Positions 1 through 10,090 are shown, counted from the stretch's first letter. The stretch: DNA of 64,000 nt from Odobenus rosmarus divergens (GCF_000321225.1 NW_004450303.1:3813030-3877029), one strand, 5' to 3'. A program made the numbers and translations. The notes: generated by a model from the sequence alone, not told the origin.

Positions 1-885
1 GGATTGCCCCGCCCTTGCCCCTCCAGGCTAAGTAATCTGCTCGGGTTTGTTCTCAGGAGCTTTTGTTCCCTGCAAGCTTTCCCTGCAGCTTTGGAGGATG
101 AGAGTGAAAATGGTGGCCTCCGAGAACTCGGGGCCCGCTCTTCAGTGAGCCCCAGAGAAAAGCAGTCACTCACTCCCGTCTCCCCGTTCTCCAGCCACAC
201 TCCGTGCTCATCCTGCCTGTGACCGATCGTTTCTATCTCTGGCACAAGACCCCATGCAGAGTCTTCAAACCCAGCAGATCCCTGTGGTGCGCACCCGCTC
301 CGCTCCTCCCGGGTGAGGAAGAGGAGTTTCTCCGGATCTGCCACTTGTTGGGTCCCTGCTGGAGGAGCAGTGGCCTGACTGTGCTGTGGATCACAGTCTA
401 TGGCAACCCCGTGCTGCGAGCCCACGCCTCAGCTCCATCTCTGCAGCCGGCTTCCCCGCTCCAATACCTGGGAGCTCTGCCACACTCAGGCACCCCTGGT
501 CTTTCTGTGACCCCCGAGGGTCCTGAGACCACACTGTCCCACGAGGGTTCCACCCCCCGCTTAGCCACTGGAGCGAGGTCCCTCAGCAGAGCCGACTTCT
601 AAAAGTTCCGATTTTGTGCTCCGCGGCTCTATCACTTGCCAGGAGCGGCCGACGGAAGTCCCCTCCCCCGCCGTCTATCTTCCCGAATCTCGCCTCGGAT
701 TCACTTCCCTGCACGTCCTACTTTCCAGAAAGTGGTCGCTTTTCTGTTCAGAGTTGTTGCTATTCTTTTCTTCGATCTCCTGTTGAGTTTGTAGGTGTTC
801 AGAATGGTTTAATCCCTATCCAGCTGAATTCCTGGGATGAGACAAAATCCAGGTCTCCTACTCCTCTGCCATCTTGTTCTGCCCC
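1..885 (-). mobile_element. L1 LINE 5' end (5'UTR), antisense, cut by window edge
   Basis: Read on the minus strand from about 885 leftwards, this begins GGGGCAGAACAAGATGGCAG, the usual start of carnivore L1 promoters/5'UTRs, and continues as GC-rich sequence unlike the AT-rich surroundings. The L1 body would lie to the left of the window. Several short reading frames here are chance frames of the 5'UTR. Because the 5' end is retained, the element was not 5'-truncated on this side; whether its ORFs survive cannot be seen. Confidence 0.8.
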
Positions 886-1076
886 TATTTGTTTATTTGA
901 GAGAGAGAGCAGAGAGAGAGAGAGAGAGAGCTTGAGCGGGGATGAGGGGTAGAGGGAGAGGGAGAAGCAGACTCCCTGCTGAGCAGGGAGCCCAATGCAG
1001 AGCTCAATCCCAGGACCCTGATCTCATGACCTGAGCTGAAGTCAGAGCTTAAGCGACTGAGCCACCCAGCTGCCCC
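886..1076 (-). repeat. Can-SINE (tRNA-derived), antisense
   Basis: It ends with the reverse complement of the SINE head (GAGCCACCCAGCTGCCCC) and begins with TTTATTTGAGAGAGAG, the reversed tail and CT tract. The head carries the split tRNA promoter region. It directly abuts the L1 5' end, so one element inserted at the edge of the other. Confidence 0.9.
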
Positions 1077-2257
1077 TAGGTCCTTTTTGTTTTAAGATAA
1101 TTTCAGGTGTACAAAACCGTTCCATAAACACTTCAGAGAGTTTTGGTAAATCAAATCCTGCACCTGGTTTCTCCTATTGTTAAATCTTACGTTACTATCA
1201 TACCTTTGCACAAATAATGAGAAAATGTTTACATATTATTATTAACTAATGTCCATACTTCTTCCAAATTTCTTTCATTTGTATCCAATGTTCTTTTTTG
1301 TTGTTGTTATTGTCCCGGGTACCATATTGTTTTTAGTTGCCATACTTCCTTAGGCTCCTCCTGGCTGTGAGTCTTTCTCAGAGTTTCCTTATTATAATGG
1401 CCTTGATATTTTTCAAGAGTATCACTCAGGTGTTTTGCAAAAGGTCCCTTAATTTAGAGATCTCTTTTTGATGGTGAAGCAGGGGTTATGGGTTTTGGAG
1501 AGGAAGGCAACACAGATAAAGTAACATTTATCTTCCATCATCTCAAAGGTTCATGCTACCAAAATGACTTATCCATGTGGTGTTAGCAATCATCTTGTGG
1601 CACAGGTAGTCTTTTTCAGGTTGCTCAGTGTAATGTCATTCCCCTCCTCCATTTCCATACAGAATTATTTGGAAAGAAGTCACTCTCTGTAGCCCACAGT
1701 TAAGGGGTGGGAATTGAGGACAGAGCGTTGACACAGAGTATTTGGAATTCTGCTTCAGAAAGTGTTCTCTTCTCCCTCATTTACTTTTCTCTTCAGTCAT
1801 TTATATGCATCAGTATGGGCTGACGTTTATTTTACAATATGCTGTAAATGTACAATATGTTCAAGTTTGACTTTTGAGAGGACTTTCATTTAGTTCCTGT
1901 GTCCCTTTGACATTCCTTTTGTCTTTTAGGAACTTCTTCATGTTCTGGCATTACAAGAAGTTCCAGGCTCATATTACATATTTAAAGCAAAAAGTCAAAC
2001 ATTATTAACAGATAACATGGGTGTTTTCACAGGAAATCCCAAGGGCTCCTTAAAACACACACACAAAATAAAACGTATATTTAGGCAGTGGTAAGGCACT
2101 ATGTAAATTTACAAAATGAATTATATTTTTTTTTTACCAGCATCAGTTAGTTAGAAAATAAATTACATGCACAATTATATGCACAACATAAAAACTCCAT
2201 AGGTATTTAATCAACTATATGCAGTACCTTTCTCTTGGGAACAATAAGGCATTACTG

Positions 2258-2336
2258 AAATATCTAGATATTTCTAGATTTTATCTAGATATTTATTCTA
2301 GATATATCTAGATATTTCTAGATCTAGAACTAGATA
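2258..2336. repeat. CTAGATAT-rich degenerate tandem/palindromic repeat
   Basis: Within about 80 bp the motif CTAGATAT/ATCTAGA recurs many times on both strands (for example ATCTAGATATTTCTAGA). It is AT-rich and self-complementary. It falls inside the 500-bp stretch missing from the inverted duplicate. Confidence 0.7.
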
Positions 2337-2339
2337 AAT

Positions 2340-3205
2340 GAAGATCTATATCATGTTCGTGGATAAAAAGACAATATTTTAAGATAACCGTTCTTCCCAA
2401 ATTGAGGTATAGATTCAATGCAAGCCTCACCACAATTCAATCAGGCTGTGTGTGTGTGTGGTAGGGTGAGTGGTAGGCTGATTTTAAAATTTATATGGAA
2501 TTTCAAAGTATCTGCAATATCCACAGCAATCTTTGAAAAGTAAAACGTTGCTATAGTAACGTTGCTATAGTAACACTACCTGTTTTCAGACTTGCTGCAG
2601 TGCTTCAGTAATCAAGACAAGATAGTACTGGTATAATGTTCAACAGCTAGATCAATGAACAACGTAATGACTCTGGAAATAGGACAATGTTTATGTGGTC
2701 ATTCATTTTTCAATAACAAAAAATGGAGGAAATGAAAGTCTTTTAAAGGGATGGTATTGAAATACATGTATATCTCTATAGAGTAAAATGGACCTTAACT
2801 TCTACTGTATAACATACTAAAGACATTTGAGATAGGCTGTGGACCTGAGTGAAAAAAAAACTCATAAAAGTTTTGGAGAAAACAGGAAGATATCTTCATG
2901 ATTGAAGCACATGAAGATTTCATAGACTACAGAAATGAAAACATATGAAAAATTGATAAATAAGGCTCATCAAAAAAATTTCTCACTACACAAAGTCATT
3001 AACAAGAAAATGAAACAGAATGGATACAATTTACGAATATTAACAAAAATGTGGAGTCACCAGAACTTTCAACCATTATTAGTGGGAAAGTGAAAATGGT
3101 ATGTATAAGTACTATAGGAAAAGTTTTGCCTATTTCTTTTAAAAACCATGATCCAGTGATTATTCTCATGGGATGATTCATAGCAACTGAGTTAAAGAAG
3201 TTTGA
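2340..3205 (+). mobile_element. Old L1 fragment (3' ORF2 region), decayed
   Basis: It contains recognisable L1 ORF2 3' landmarks in order: GTGGATAAAAAGACAATATT, a 'CAATGCAAGCCTCACCACAATTC' type stretch, 'AATCAAGACAAGATAGTACTGG' and 'AGATCAATGAAC'. No open frame survives. The inverted duplicate carries part of it, so it predates the duplication. Confidence 0.7.
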
Positions 3206-3224
3206 AAAAAAATGTATCATTATG

Positions 3225-3423
3225 CAGACTCTTAACTTTTGAGAACAACCTGATAGTTACCAGAGGAGAGGTGAGTGGGGAGATGGGTTGAATAGTGATG
3301 GGGATTAAGATTAAGGAGTGATGAGCACCTAGTGATGTATGAAATAGTTGAATCATGATATTGTACACCTGAAACTAATGTAACACTGTGTGTTAACTAT
3401 ACTGGAGTTAAAATAAAATGAGC
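3225..3423 (+). mobile_element. 5'-truncated L1 3' tail with target duplication
   Basis: The sequence is a typical carnivore L1 3' end: TACCAGAGGAGAGGTGAG, GATGAGCACCTAGTGATGTAT, TTGTACACCTGAAACTAATG, then TTAAAATAAA. It is flanked by AAAATGTATCATTATG (3,209-3,224) and AAAATGTATAATTTTG (3,424-3,439), a probable target-site duplication. The matching place in the inverted duplicate has a single copy and no L1. Confidence 0.8.
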
Positions 3424-3649
3424 AAAATGTATAATTTTGATGTGAGAATAAAACATAGAAAATCAATTAGTAATGTGAAATCCTTTTCAAAATTTCAGAG
3501 ATTCACTTTAAGAGAAAACCTAAATGTTTGAAAGCTCTTGACTATTTAAAACCATCTTAGAGCTAAACCTACACTTTGTTATTTAATAATGAAGTACTTG
3601 CAATTTCATGAAGGTAAAGATAACACAATTAAGTTTCCTGTCAAATTCA

Positions 3650-4164
3650 TGCCTACAGTATTCAGATAAGCAATATTTATAACAGCACACATACAAAGGC
3701 TAAAAAATATTTACTAACACTTGATTTCTTTTTCCTTTTATCTTTCCCTACCTATAATTAGGCAATCTCTAAAAAGTTATAAAATTCTTAAATCTACTTC
3801 TTAATCTTTTGTATTCTGCTTTTATTTCTCTGCATACAGCAGTGTGGGGATTTTTTCACTAACCTTTCCAGATGAGTAATTCTATAATCTGTTATGTCCA
3901 AACTACTGTTCTACTGTTCAAGCCATCCATTGAATTACCTATTATGTATTTCACTTTTTAGTTCTACAATAGCCACTTAAAATTTTTGAATGGATTCCAA
4001 CATACTGAGCCTAGTCTACATTTGTCCTTATATTTTGTATATTTTTCTTCCATTTTAAATGTATAATCATAGTTGATTTTTTTTTACGTACTCTTGCTCC
4101 ACTGTCTGGGTCATACTTATAGTTTCTCCCTCTTTTCTTTCCTTCATTTTTTACTTCTCTTAAT
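3650..4164. repeat. Segmental duplication block A2, left part
   Basis: From about 3,800 this aligns directly with 57,815-58,180 and again with 58,615-58,920. Divergence is roughly 12% by eye. 3,650-3,800 shows no feature. No gene is visible. Confidence 0.85.
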
Positions 4165-4176
4165 AATAAGTTATGA

Positions 4177-4370
4177 GGGGCGCCTGGGTGGCTCAGTCAT
4201 TAAGCATCTACCTTCGGCTTAGGTAATGATCCCAGGGCCCTGGGATCGAGCCCCACATCTGGTTCCTTGCTAGGTGGGGAGCCTGCTTTTCCATTCCCCT
4301 GCTTGTGCTCTCTCTCTCTCTTTCTCAAGCAAATAAATAAAATCTTTAAAATAAAGAATATTAAGAAAAA
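4177..4370 (+). repeat. Can-SINE with target duplication; absent from duplicate
   Basis: It has the full head GGGGCGCCTGGGTGGCTCAG, a CT tract and an AATAAATAAAATCTTTAAA tail. It is flanked by AATAAGTTATGA (4,165-4,176) and AATAAGTCATGA (4,371-4,382). The duplicate has an uninterrupted AATAAGTCATGA at about 58,184-58,195, an empty site. Confidence 0.95.
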
Positions 4371-4741
4371 AATAAGTCATGAATTGTGATTCGTAGCACG
4401 TATGGTAATTTTTATTGTGTGCAGGAATTGTGTGTAAGACAACCATAGCAGCTCTACGTGACTCCGGAGTTTTCTCTCTTTCCTCTGTTAGGAAGATAGC
4501 CTGAGGAGCTAATCGTAGGTTGTGCCAGGTCAAAGGTGAGTGGCTTTTAGTAAATCTTGGGCTTATTCTCTTTTCCTTATGTTGTTCAGGCATGGGCTTG
4601 TTGGGCTTTCAACTGTGAGTTTATGTGACTCTCTTTTCACAGCTCTGCAAGCTTATGGATGGTTGGGGTCTATCACCGAAAAGTTCACAACCCAGCCTCT
4701 ACCTCTTGCCACATGCAACATCAAAATCAGATAAGTGTATT
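4371..4741. repeat. Duplication block A2, high-identity tract
   Basis: This 370-bp stretch matches 58,185-58,558 with only about eight differences, and 4,545-4,741 is nearly identical. The flanking duplicated sequence is far more diverged. The match in the other copy stops at the N gap. Short frames here are not recognisable genes. Confidence 0.9.
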
Positions 4742-5828
4742 ATGGAGAGAGAGATCATGTGCTTGAGATAAGCCTCCTTTTACTATGTCTTGTGTTCAAA
4801 ATATAACATGATTTTTGGGATAGATGACTTTGAGAAATTTCAAAGGGGAGCTCACCAGCATCCCACAGAGCTCTCAGATTAAAGCTTTGACTTGGGGAAA
4901 TCTGATAGTGAATTAGAGCCCATGATGTCAATGTTTAGAGTCTATCTAACCCTGTGCAGTAACTGAGACACTGGGGTTTTCGCTTTCCCTCAGCAGAGGT
5001 CTTGCATCTGGGCCAAGTCTAAGGCTCAATTCACACTTGCCATCAGCATGTGCTCAGAGGAAGAATGACTGGCAAGATTCAGCCCTTTTCAGAATTATTT
5101 TACCTTGCCTGAAATTTTAGTTCATCTATTCCATATTACTTCTTCAGCTCTCTGATGTCCTTAAAACATGGGTTAAAATAAAATTGAGATTTTCTAGTTT
5201 TTTTCCTAGGTTTTTTTTTTTTTCTTTGCAGAGGACACATGGTCTGCTAAGACTTAGAAATCTTACATGGAATTGTAAATATCTTTTTTGTCTTATTTTA
5301 CAAGTGAAGTTACCAAAGGTTGAGTGGTAAGTAACATTTTCCTCTCTTTTGAGATTTTGAAGTAATTCTACCAGAGTATAAAATATGTCCCCAAGATGGT
5401 AAAGGCAGTGGTGTGGAAAATTCAAGAGCTTCTGATGTCAGACTCCTTCCTGTGTTCTCTGTTATTCCAAGATCAGTACTCTCTTAGTCAGAATTCAATC
5501 ACAACAAGCGAAGCCCTCCTCTGAGAAGCCATGATTTCCTAACAGGAAGTACAGCCATTACACTGAAAACTAGAGATCAAAGGCAAGAGGTGTGCTTATT
5601 GGAACCCACACCTTTGTAGTAAGTCCCATGGATCTCGGACTCTGACCTCTGGGGAGAGGGTTGGCCAAAGTGGTGCTCAACCTCAGGGATTTGGTGGAGG
5701 ACTCCAAGGCCTGGGGTCTAGAACTCCAAGGGTAAGACCCTTGATAGCTGTGCCAATATCTCTGAAGCTGACAGTACTGTTGGGTCTGTGAATTACCAAA
5801 GAAAATAATGTGTATGCATATATATTAC

Positions 5829-5830
5829 AG

Positions 5831-5861
<31 letters not shown>
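5829..5861. repeat. (AT)n microsatellite
   Basis: Uninterrupted alternating AT dinucleotides. Confidence 0.95.
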
Positions 5862-6149
5862 ATATATCAGATCATTCTGTCCTTATCTATATCTACATTT
5901 ATATCTGTATGTGGTAACGTAAAGATTGTAAGGCACTGCCTTTGCCAGGGTGAGTCAGTGAGGCAGCTCTGACGAACAACATTCCCAAAACATTTCCCAT
6001 GTCCACGTTCCCTTTAGTTTCCACTATTCATGGTAGTTAAAAATGGAGGACTCATAAAGGAGAAATGTGATTTGTAGTTTCTTATCCCCTGTGTATGAAA
6101 GCAGATTACCAAGGGGAAGGATGTTTGGAATTGTCAGAGAGCAAGTTAA

Positions 6150-6197
6150 ACACACACACACACACACACAGACACACACACACACACATACACACAC
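6150..6197. repeat. (CA)n microsatellite
   Basis: An ACACAC run with two single-base interruptions. Confidence 0.95.
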
Positions 6198-6227
6198 TCT
6201 CTGAGGGCACTGCCATTGCTCAGGAAA

Positions 6228-9200
6228 CAGAATAATTCCATAAAAATTAATTGCTAAAATTGCCTAAAATAATGGAAAAGAGAAATGTGCTGAGAATTAG
6301 TATATTTTACTTATTGTTCAATGGCTAGTGTTTATGATCCCAAATGATAAAAAAAAAAAAAAGGATTTTTTTTTTTGTCAGTAATCTGTGGTACAAGCTG
6401 TGACATTTTTCCTGCCAGGGGACTAAAACTTAAAAAATGGGCAAATTCATTTGGGATTGTGTTTCTTTTTGGAAATCATAACTTTTTAGTTTTCATTCTC
6501 AGGTGCAGGTGGATCACTCACTTCTTGATTCTGTTCAGGTGGCACATTCTGCTGTTCACTGGATGAAGGTGGAACATTCTGCCCTTTTTTCTTACCCTTT
6601 TTTTTTCTTCTCATAAAAAACAAAATTAACGAACAACATAATAAAACCAAAGAAGGAATCAACCAAAATAATGGCTGGTAAGTCTTCTTTTGCTGTTTCT
6701 TCTGTGGCACTTCAGTCTCGTTTCTTATGGGGGGTGGGCCACTATCAACACTACCTCCTTTGCCTTTTACCCGGCAGTCAGGGGGATCCCACTCATTGCT
6801 GCAATGGCAGTGATGTCTATTGTTGCAGACCCCATTCCTATTGCAGGTCTCGGGCGAACAATTGGTTTTCAAATATGCCAAAGGGATACACTTCCTTCGG
6901 ACACAGATATGTTCTTTACCACACTCTGTACCATCTTTCACTTCACCAAGATCAGGCAAGGGCATCCCATAATGGAAGTCTACACCCCAACAGATGCTGT
7001 CATTGAGGTGGAGCCAGTGCAGAGTAGAATGGTATCTCAGAGTGGGGATTTTTGTCACATCCTTACACTGCACCCTCCCACACAGGGTATCTGAGGTATT
7101 ACATTTTATAAATTGATTGTTCTTGAGACCACAGTTACCAAAACGGTCCCCTTGGGTATTCACTGTACTGTAGCAAATCTGACTTGCACTCTTGGCATTT
7201 GGGCCAAAAAGTTTGCGACACAGCTCATCACGGCTATTGCATCTCTTTTCATAACAGTAGCCACCACCTGTGCATTCGACTCCATCTTGCACATGCACAT
7301 CTTCTGGGCATTGATGGGATGTCCCATCGCACCACTCGGGAAGATCACATTCATTTGCCTGTTCTCTACATACATCACCTGATGGCATGAACTTGCAGTC
7401 TTTGCAACAAAGGCCAAAAGCACAAGCAGCCCCAGGACTCCGAGTGCAGTCTGACTGACAGCATGGATCTTTTGTACACAAATTTAAGGACCCACAGTCA
7501 CACTCTTCTGCTTCTTCAACCACACCGTTCCCACAGCGTGTAGGCTTGAAGGTTTTCTCCCGAGTCCGTGGGTGGAAGATACATCTTGATCCTGCAGAGG
7601 TGTGCCGATATTGAGCATAACTGCAGTTGCTGAATTTAGTCGCCCAAGACTGTGCTGCATACATTATGCACATGCTGTCTGCACATTTACATGTTTCCTC
7701 ATCATGCCACATACCCAGAGAATGACCGAGCTCATGTGACACAACAAATGCAAAAAGAACCAAATCGTCACTTGTGAAAGCATCCACTGCACAATTAGTA
7801 TTGTAGTTACATACTGATCCAACATAAGATACGCCAAATGTACCATATCCTCTTTTTACAAAAACATGCGCAGCATCATGGGGCACACGGACACTAAAGC
7901 CTTTTTCCTTCCAGGTGCAAAATAAATCCACGAGTATATCCATGTTCTTTATTTCAACAGGGTTTCCTTCATTCCAGACCTCCATTCCAACTAAACTCAC
8001 GTCAATATTGAGTGGTTGATAGAAGGTATTTACGTTGTTCATAGTAGTAATCACCTCCAGTTCCACAGTTGTGACATTATATTCGCGATAAGCGTATCGA
8101 TTGTAGTCTACCACCACTGCCATTTCAACAAATTTCTTGTGCGTCCACAGACCTTGATATCCACTTTGCGAAGTGGAACTACTGCTCTCCTGAAACTTCA
8201 TTTGTTGTGCTATTTTTTCATCTGTCAATCCACACTTCATGGGGGAGAATTGTTTCTCCTCACCATACATCTTAAATATCAGATGTTCAAATGTGGTAGA
8301 AAGCCTTTTGGGCAAAATTTCATAAACAATGTGATTTATCTGTAATATTCCTTGAAAGCCCCCAAAACAGGTATTCAGAGAAACCAGGGAATCCGGATCC
8401 CCCTCCACATAACCATGATAATAGCAGTCTTTCTGTATAAATGGCTGGTCTTCAAGAAGAGCACCCTGGTCTGTGTATGTGAACACTGGGAAGTTTTTGG
8501 ACAGCAAAAGCTTCTTGACCTTCATATGGAAAACATGTCTCTGGCCTCCAAAATGTAGGCAGTAAGAGATCCAGCCTGGAGGTTTCTTGACAATGTTAGT
8601 GCCTGTTATCCTCAAAGGAATCACCACTTCTGGGGGACCGTGGTGATAGGAATGCCCAACATGGGACCATCCAGAAAGGAGCAGAAACACCCTCAGCCAG
8701 AGAATGGGGACAGTGATCCTCACATGTACCAGGATCGCACCCACAGCCATTATGGAGCCACCACATTCAGCCATTGGTGAGAGCAAAACAGAGCAGGTCA
8801 GGAAGCAATACTGTTCTGCCTCCTCCCTCTGAGCTGGATGTATGCTGATAAATAAAGTGCTGATATTTAAAGATCTGTCTTCTAGTAGTCACACCATTAG
8901 AGCAGCAACACTAAAAGAAAAAATAGAAAGAAGGGCAGAGACAGGGGTGGGAGATATAAGCAAGTCAAGGTGGAGGATGAAGAAAGGCTCTGGGTTAAAA
9001 TGGGTTGGTGTTTGGCTCACGACTCAGTACACTGCATTGCATTTTCTCTTAAATAATGGTAAGGCAGAGTGAGACTGGGTGTACAAAACAATGGTGATTG
9101 GCCATAGGTTGACACTTGCAGAACCTAGATGAAGGACACATATTGTTTCATTATACTGTTCTGTAAATATATGAATGTGTATCAACATTTTCACAGTACA

Positions 9201-10090
9201 TATATAAAACAAAAGGGTATTAATGGAAGCATGAACACCTATAATGTTTTAATGTAACAGTCTCAATTTATACATATGGACTGGTTATGAATATCACTAT
9301 ATAGGTTTTCCTTTCACTTACAAATGATAAATTATTTAGTCACATACATTACTCAGGGAAGATATAAAGATTACTCACATATATTATTACTTTTTTCTCA
9401 TTGTCTGTCATATATCTTTCCATGTGACAAATTATTAATTATCCTATCTCCTTCCTGCATTCCTCTTTTCATCTAAGCCTGTGAAACTGCAAGGACCAAA
9501 GCATCAATTGTTTTCCCAAATATTGGCATCAAAGCCTGAATTTATAAGATTGCAAGATAATCTGTTCCTGGGTTTGATGGTAAAATGTATTTATTTCATA
9601 AATAAAAAAACATATATATATATTTTTGTATGAAAAATAGGAGCAAGAAAATGGTACGACACATTCAGGAAATATAAATGAACATATACGTTGTGATACT
9701 AATGGTCTGGAGATATTAATGGTCTTAAATTTGGACAGAGTGTTTGGGACAAAGATACACATTAGAAATTTGTAAAATTTCAGTATTTTATATATATTGC
9801 ATTTTTTTATTATCTAGTGAGAATATCACAGTCTTTATGAGATCATTAAAGTAATATGAATGCTTGAAGTAATAACACCAAGAACTCTTCCTCTGGTTGA
9901 AAAACCAGGAAAGTGAAGTCAACTATGAGGGATCTAATGTAAACTCATCAAACCACCTCCCATAGTAGGTAACATAAAAATAAAAGATGCATGATTAGGG
10001 ACCTATCATCTCCTAGTCCTTATACCCAATTATGCTTAATCTTTAAAAAAAAAATCTTGATTCTACATTCCTTGACCTCTTTTCTGCAGA
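6228..10090. repeat. Segmental duplication block A3 carrying the ADAM gene
   Basis: It aligns directly with about 59,268-64,000, including the ADAM frame, its 5' flank (8,790-9,230 versus 62,236-62,690) and a further 900 bp. The alignment is still running when the window ends, so the full size is unknown. Divergence in the coding part is roughly 20% by eye. The 9,240-10,090 part holds no gene. Confidence 0.9.
6486..8750 (-). CDS. ADAM20/21-type transmembrane metalloprotease-disintegrin, intronless
   Basis: A single uninterrupted frame. An in-frame ATG at 8,786 gives 766 residues. I prefer the ATG at 8,750 (754 residues) because it has A at -3 and G at +4, and begins MAVG like ADAM20 and ADAM21. 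Residue numbers below use the 766-residue form. Order: signal peptide about 13-40; prodomain with cysteine switch PMKCG (Cys185); metalloprotease with HELGHSLGMWH at 351-361 (catalytic Glu352) and Met-turn CIM (Met375); disintegrin domain from Cys418 with ECD loop, no RGD; cysteine-rich region; EGF-like module about 643-671; membrane helix about 704-724; basic then PP-rich tail. Possible N-glycans are at 237, 387, 563, 595 and 689. No RxKR furin site is seen before the catalytic domain, as I recall for ADAM20/21. Family knowledge: single-exon, testis-expressed ADAMs acting on sperm or germ-cell surfaces. Orthology to one named gene is unresolved; it could equally be called ADAM25/26/34-like. 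Confidence 0.93.
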   Translation of the reverse strand: MAVGAILVHVRITVPILWLRVFLLLSGWSHVGHSYHHGPPEVVIPLRITGTNIVKKPPGWISYCLHFGGQRHVFHMKVKKLLLSKNFPVFTYTDQGALLEDQPFIQKDCYYHGYVEGDPDSLVSLNTCFGGFQGILQINHIVYEILPKRLSTTFEHLIFKMYGEEKQFSPMKCGLTDEKIAQQMKFQESSSSTSQSGYQGLWTHKKFVEMAVVVDYNRYAYREYNVTTVELEVITTMNNVNTFYQPLNIDVSLVGMEVWNEGNPVEIKNMDILVDLFCTWKEKGFSVRVPHDAAHVFVKRGYGTFGVSYVGSVCNYNTNCAVDAFTSDDLVLFAFVVSHELGHSLGMWHDEETCKCADSMCIMYAAQSWATKFSNCSYAQYRHTSAGSRCIFHPRTREKTFKPTRCGNGVVEEAEECDCGSLNLCTKDPCCQSDCTRSPGAACAFGLCCKDCKFMPSGDVCREQANECDLPEWCDGTSHQCPEDVHVQDGVECTGGGYCYEKRCNSRDELCRKLFGPNAKSASQICYSTVNTQGDRFGNCGLKNNQFIKCNTSDTLCGRVQCKDVTKIPTLRYHSTLHWLHLNDSICWGVDFHYGMPLPDLGEVKDGTECGKEHICVRRKCIPLAYLKTNCSPETCNRNGVCNNRHHCHCSNEWDPPDCRVKGKGGSVDSGPPPIRNETEVPQKKQQKKTYQPLFWLIPSLVLLCCSLILFFMRRKKKGKKKGQNVPPSSSEQQNVPPEQNQEVSDPPAPENEN

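Larger units (their letters stand above)
1080..3650. repeat. Segmental duplication block A1 (inverted copy at 52,549-54,295)
   Basis: Read as reverse complement, 52,549-54,295 matches this block in order: the ends near 1,090-1,290, 1,590-2,075, 2,573-3,210 and 3,427-3,645 all align. Differences are an unalignable middle (about 1,300-1,580), roughly 500 bp at 2,076-2,572 missing from the other copy, and an L1 tail at 3,225-3,423 present only here. No gene is seen inside. Confidence 0.85.
4742..6227. other. Copy-A-only intergenic DNA with microsatellites
   Basis: I found no counterpart in copy B and no gene or named repeat. It contains an (AT)n run at about 5,830-5,860 and a (CA)n run at 6,152-6,196. 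It lies downstream (3') of the ADAM gene. Confidence 0.6.

Noticed and set aside
893..940. GA-rich tracts here and at many SINE sites as regulatory GAGA elements or satellites
   Set aside because: They are the CT-rich internal tract of reversed Can-SINEs.
4..952. Three overlapping plus-strand frames of 72-132 codons
   Set aside because: They lie antisense in an L1 5'UTR and have no recognisable domain; GC-rich sequence has few stops by chance.
6671..8558. Several plus-strand frames of 60-134 codons
   Set aside because: They are opposite-strand shadows of the ADAM coding frame.
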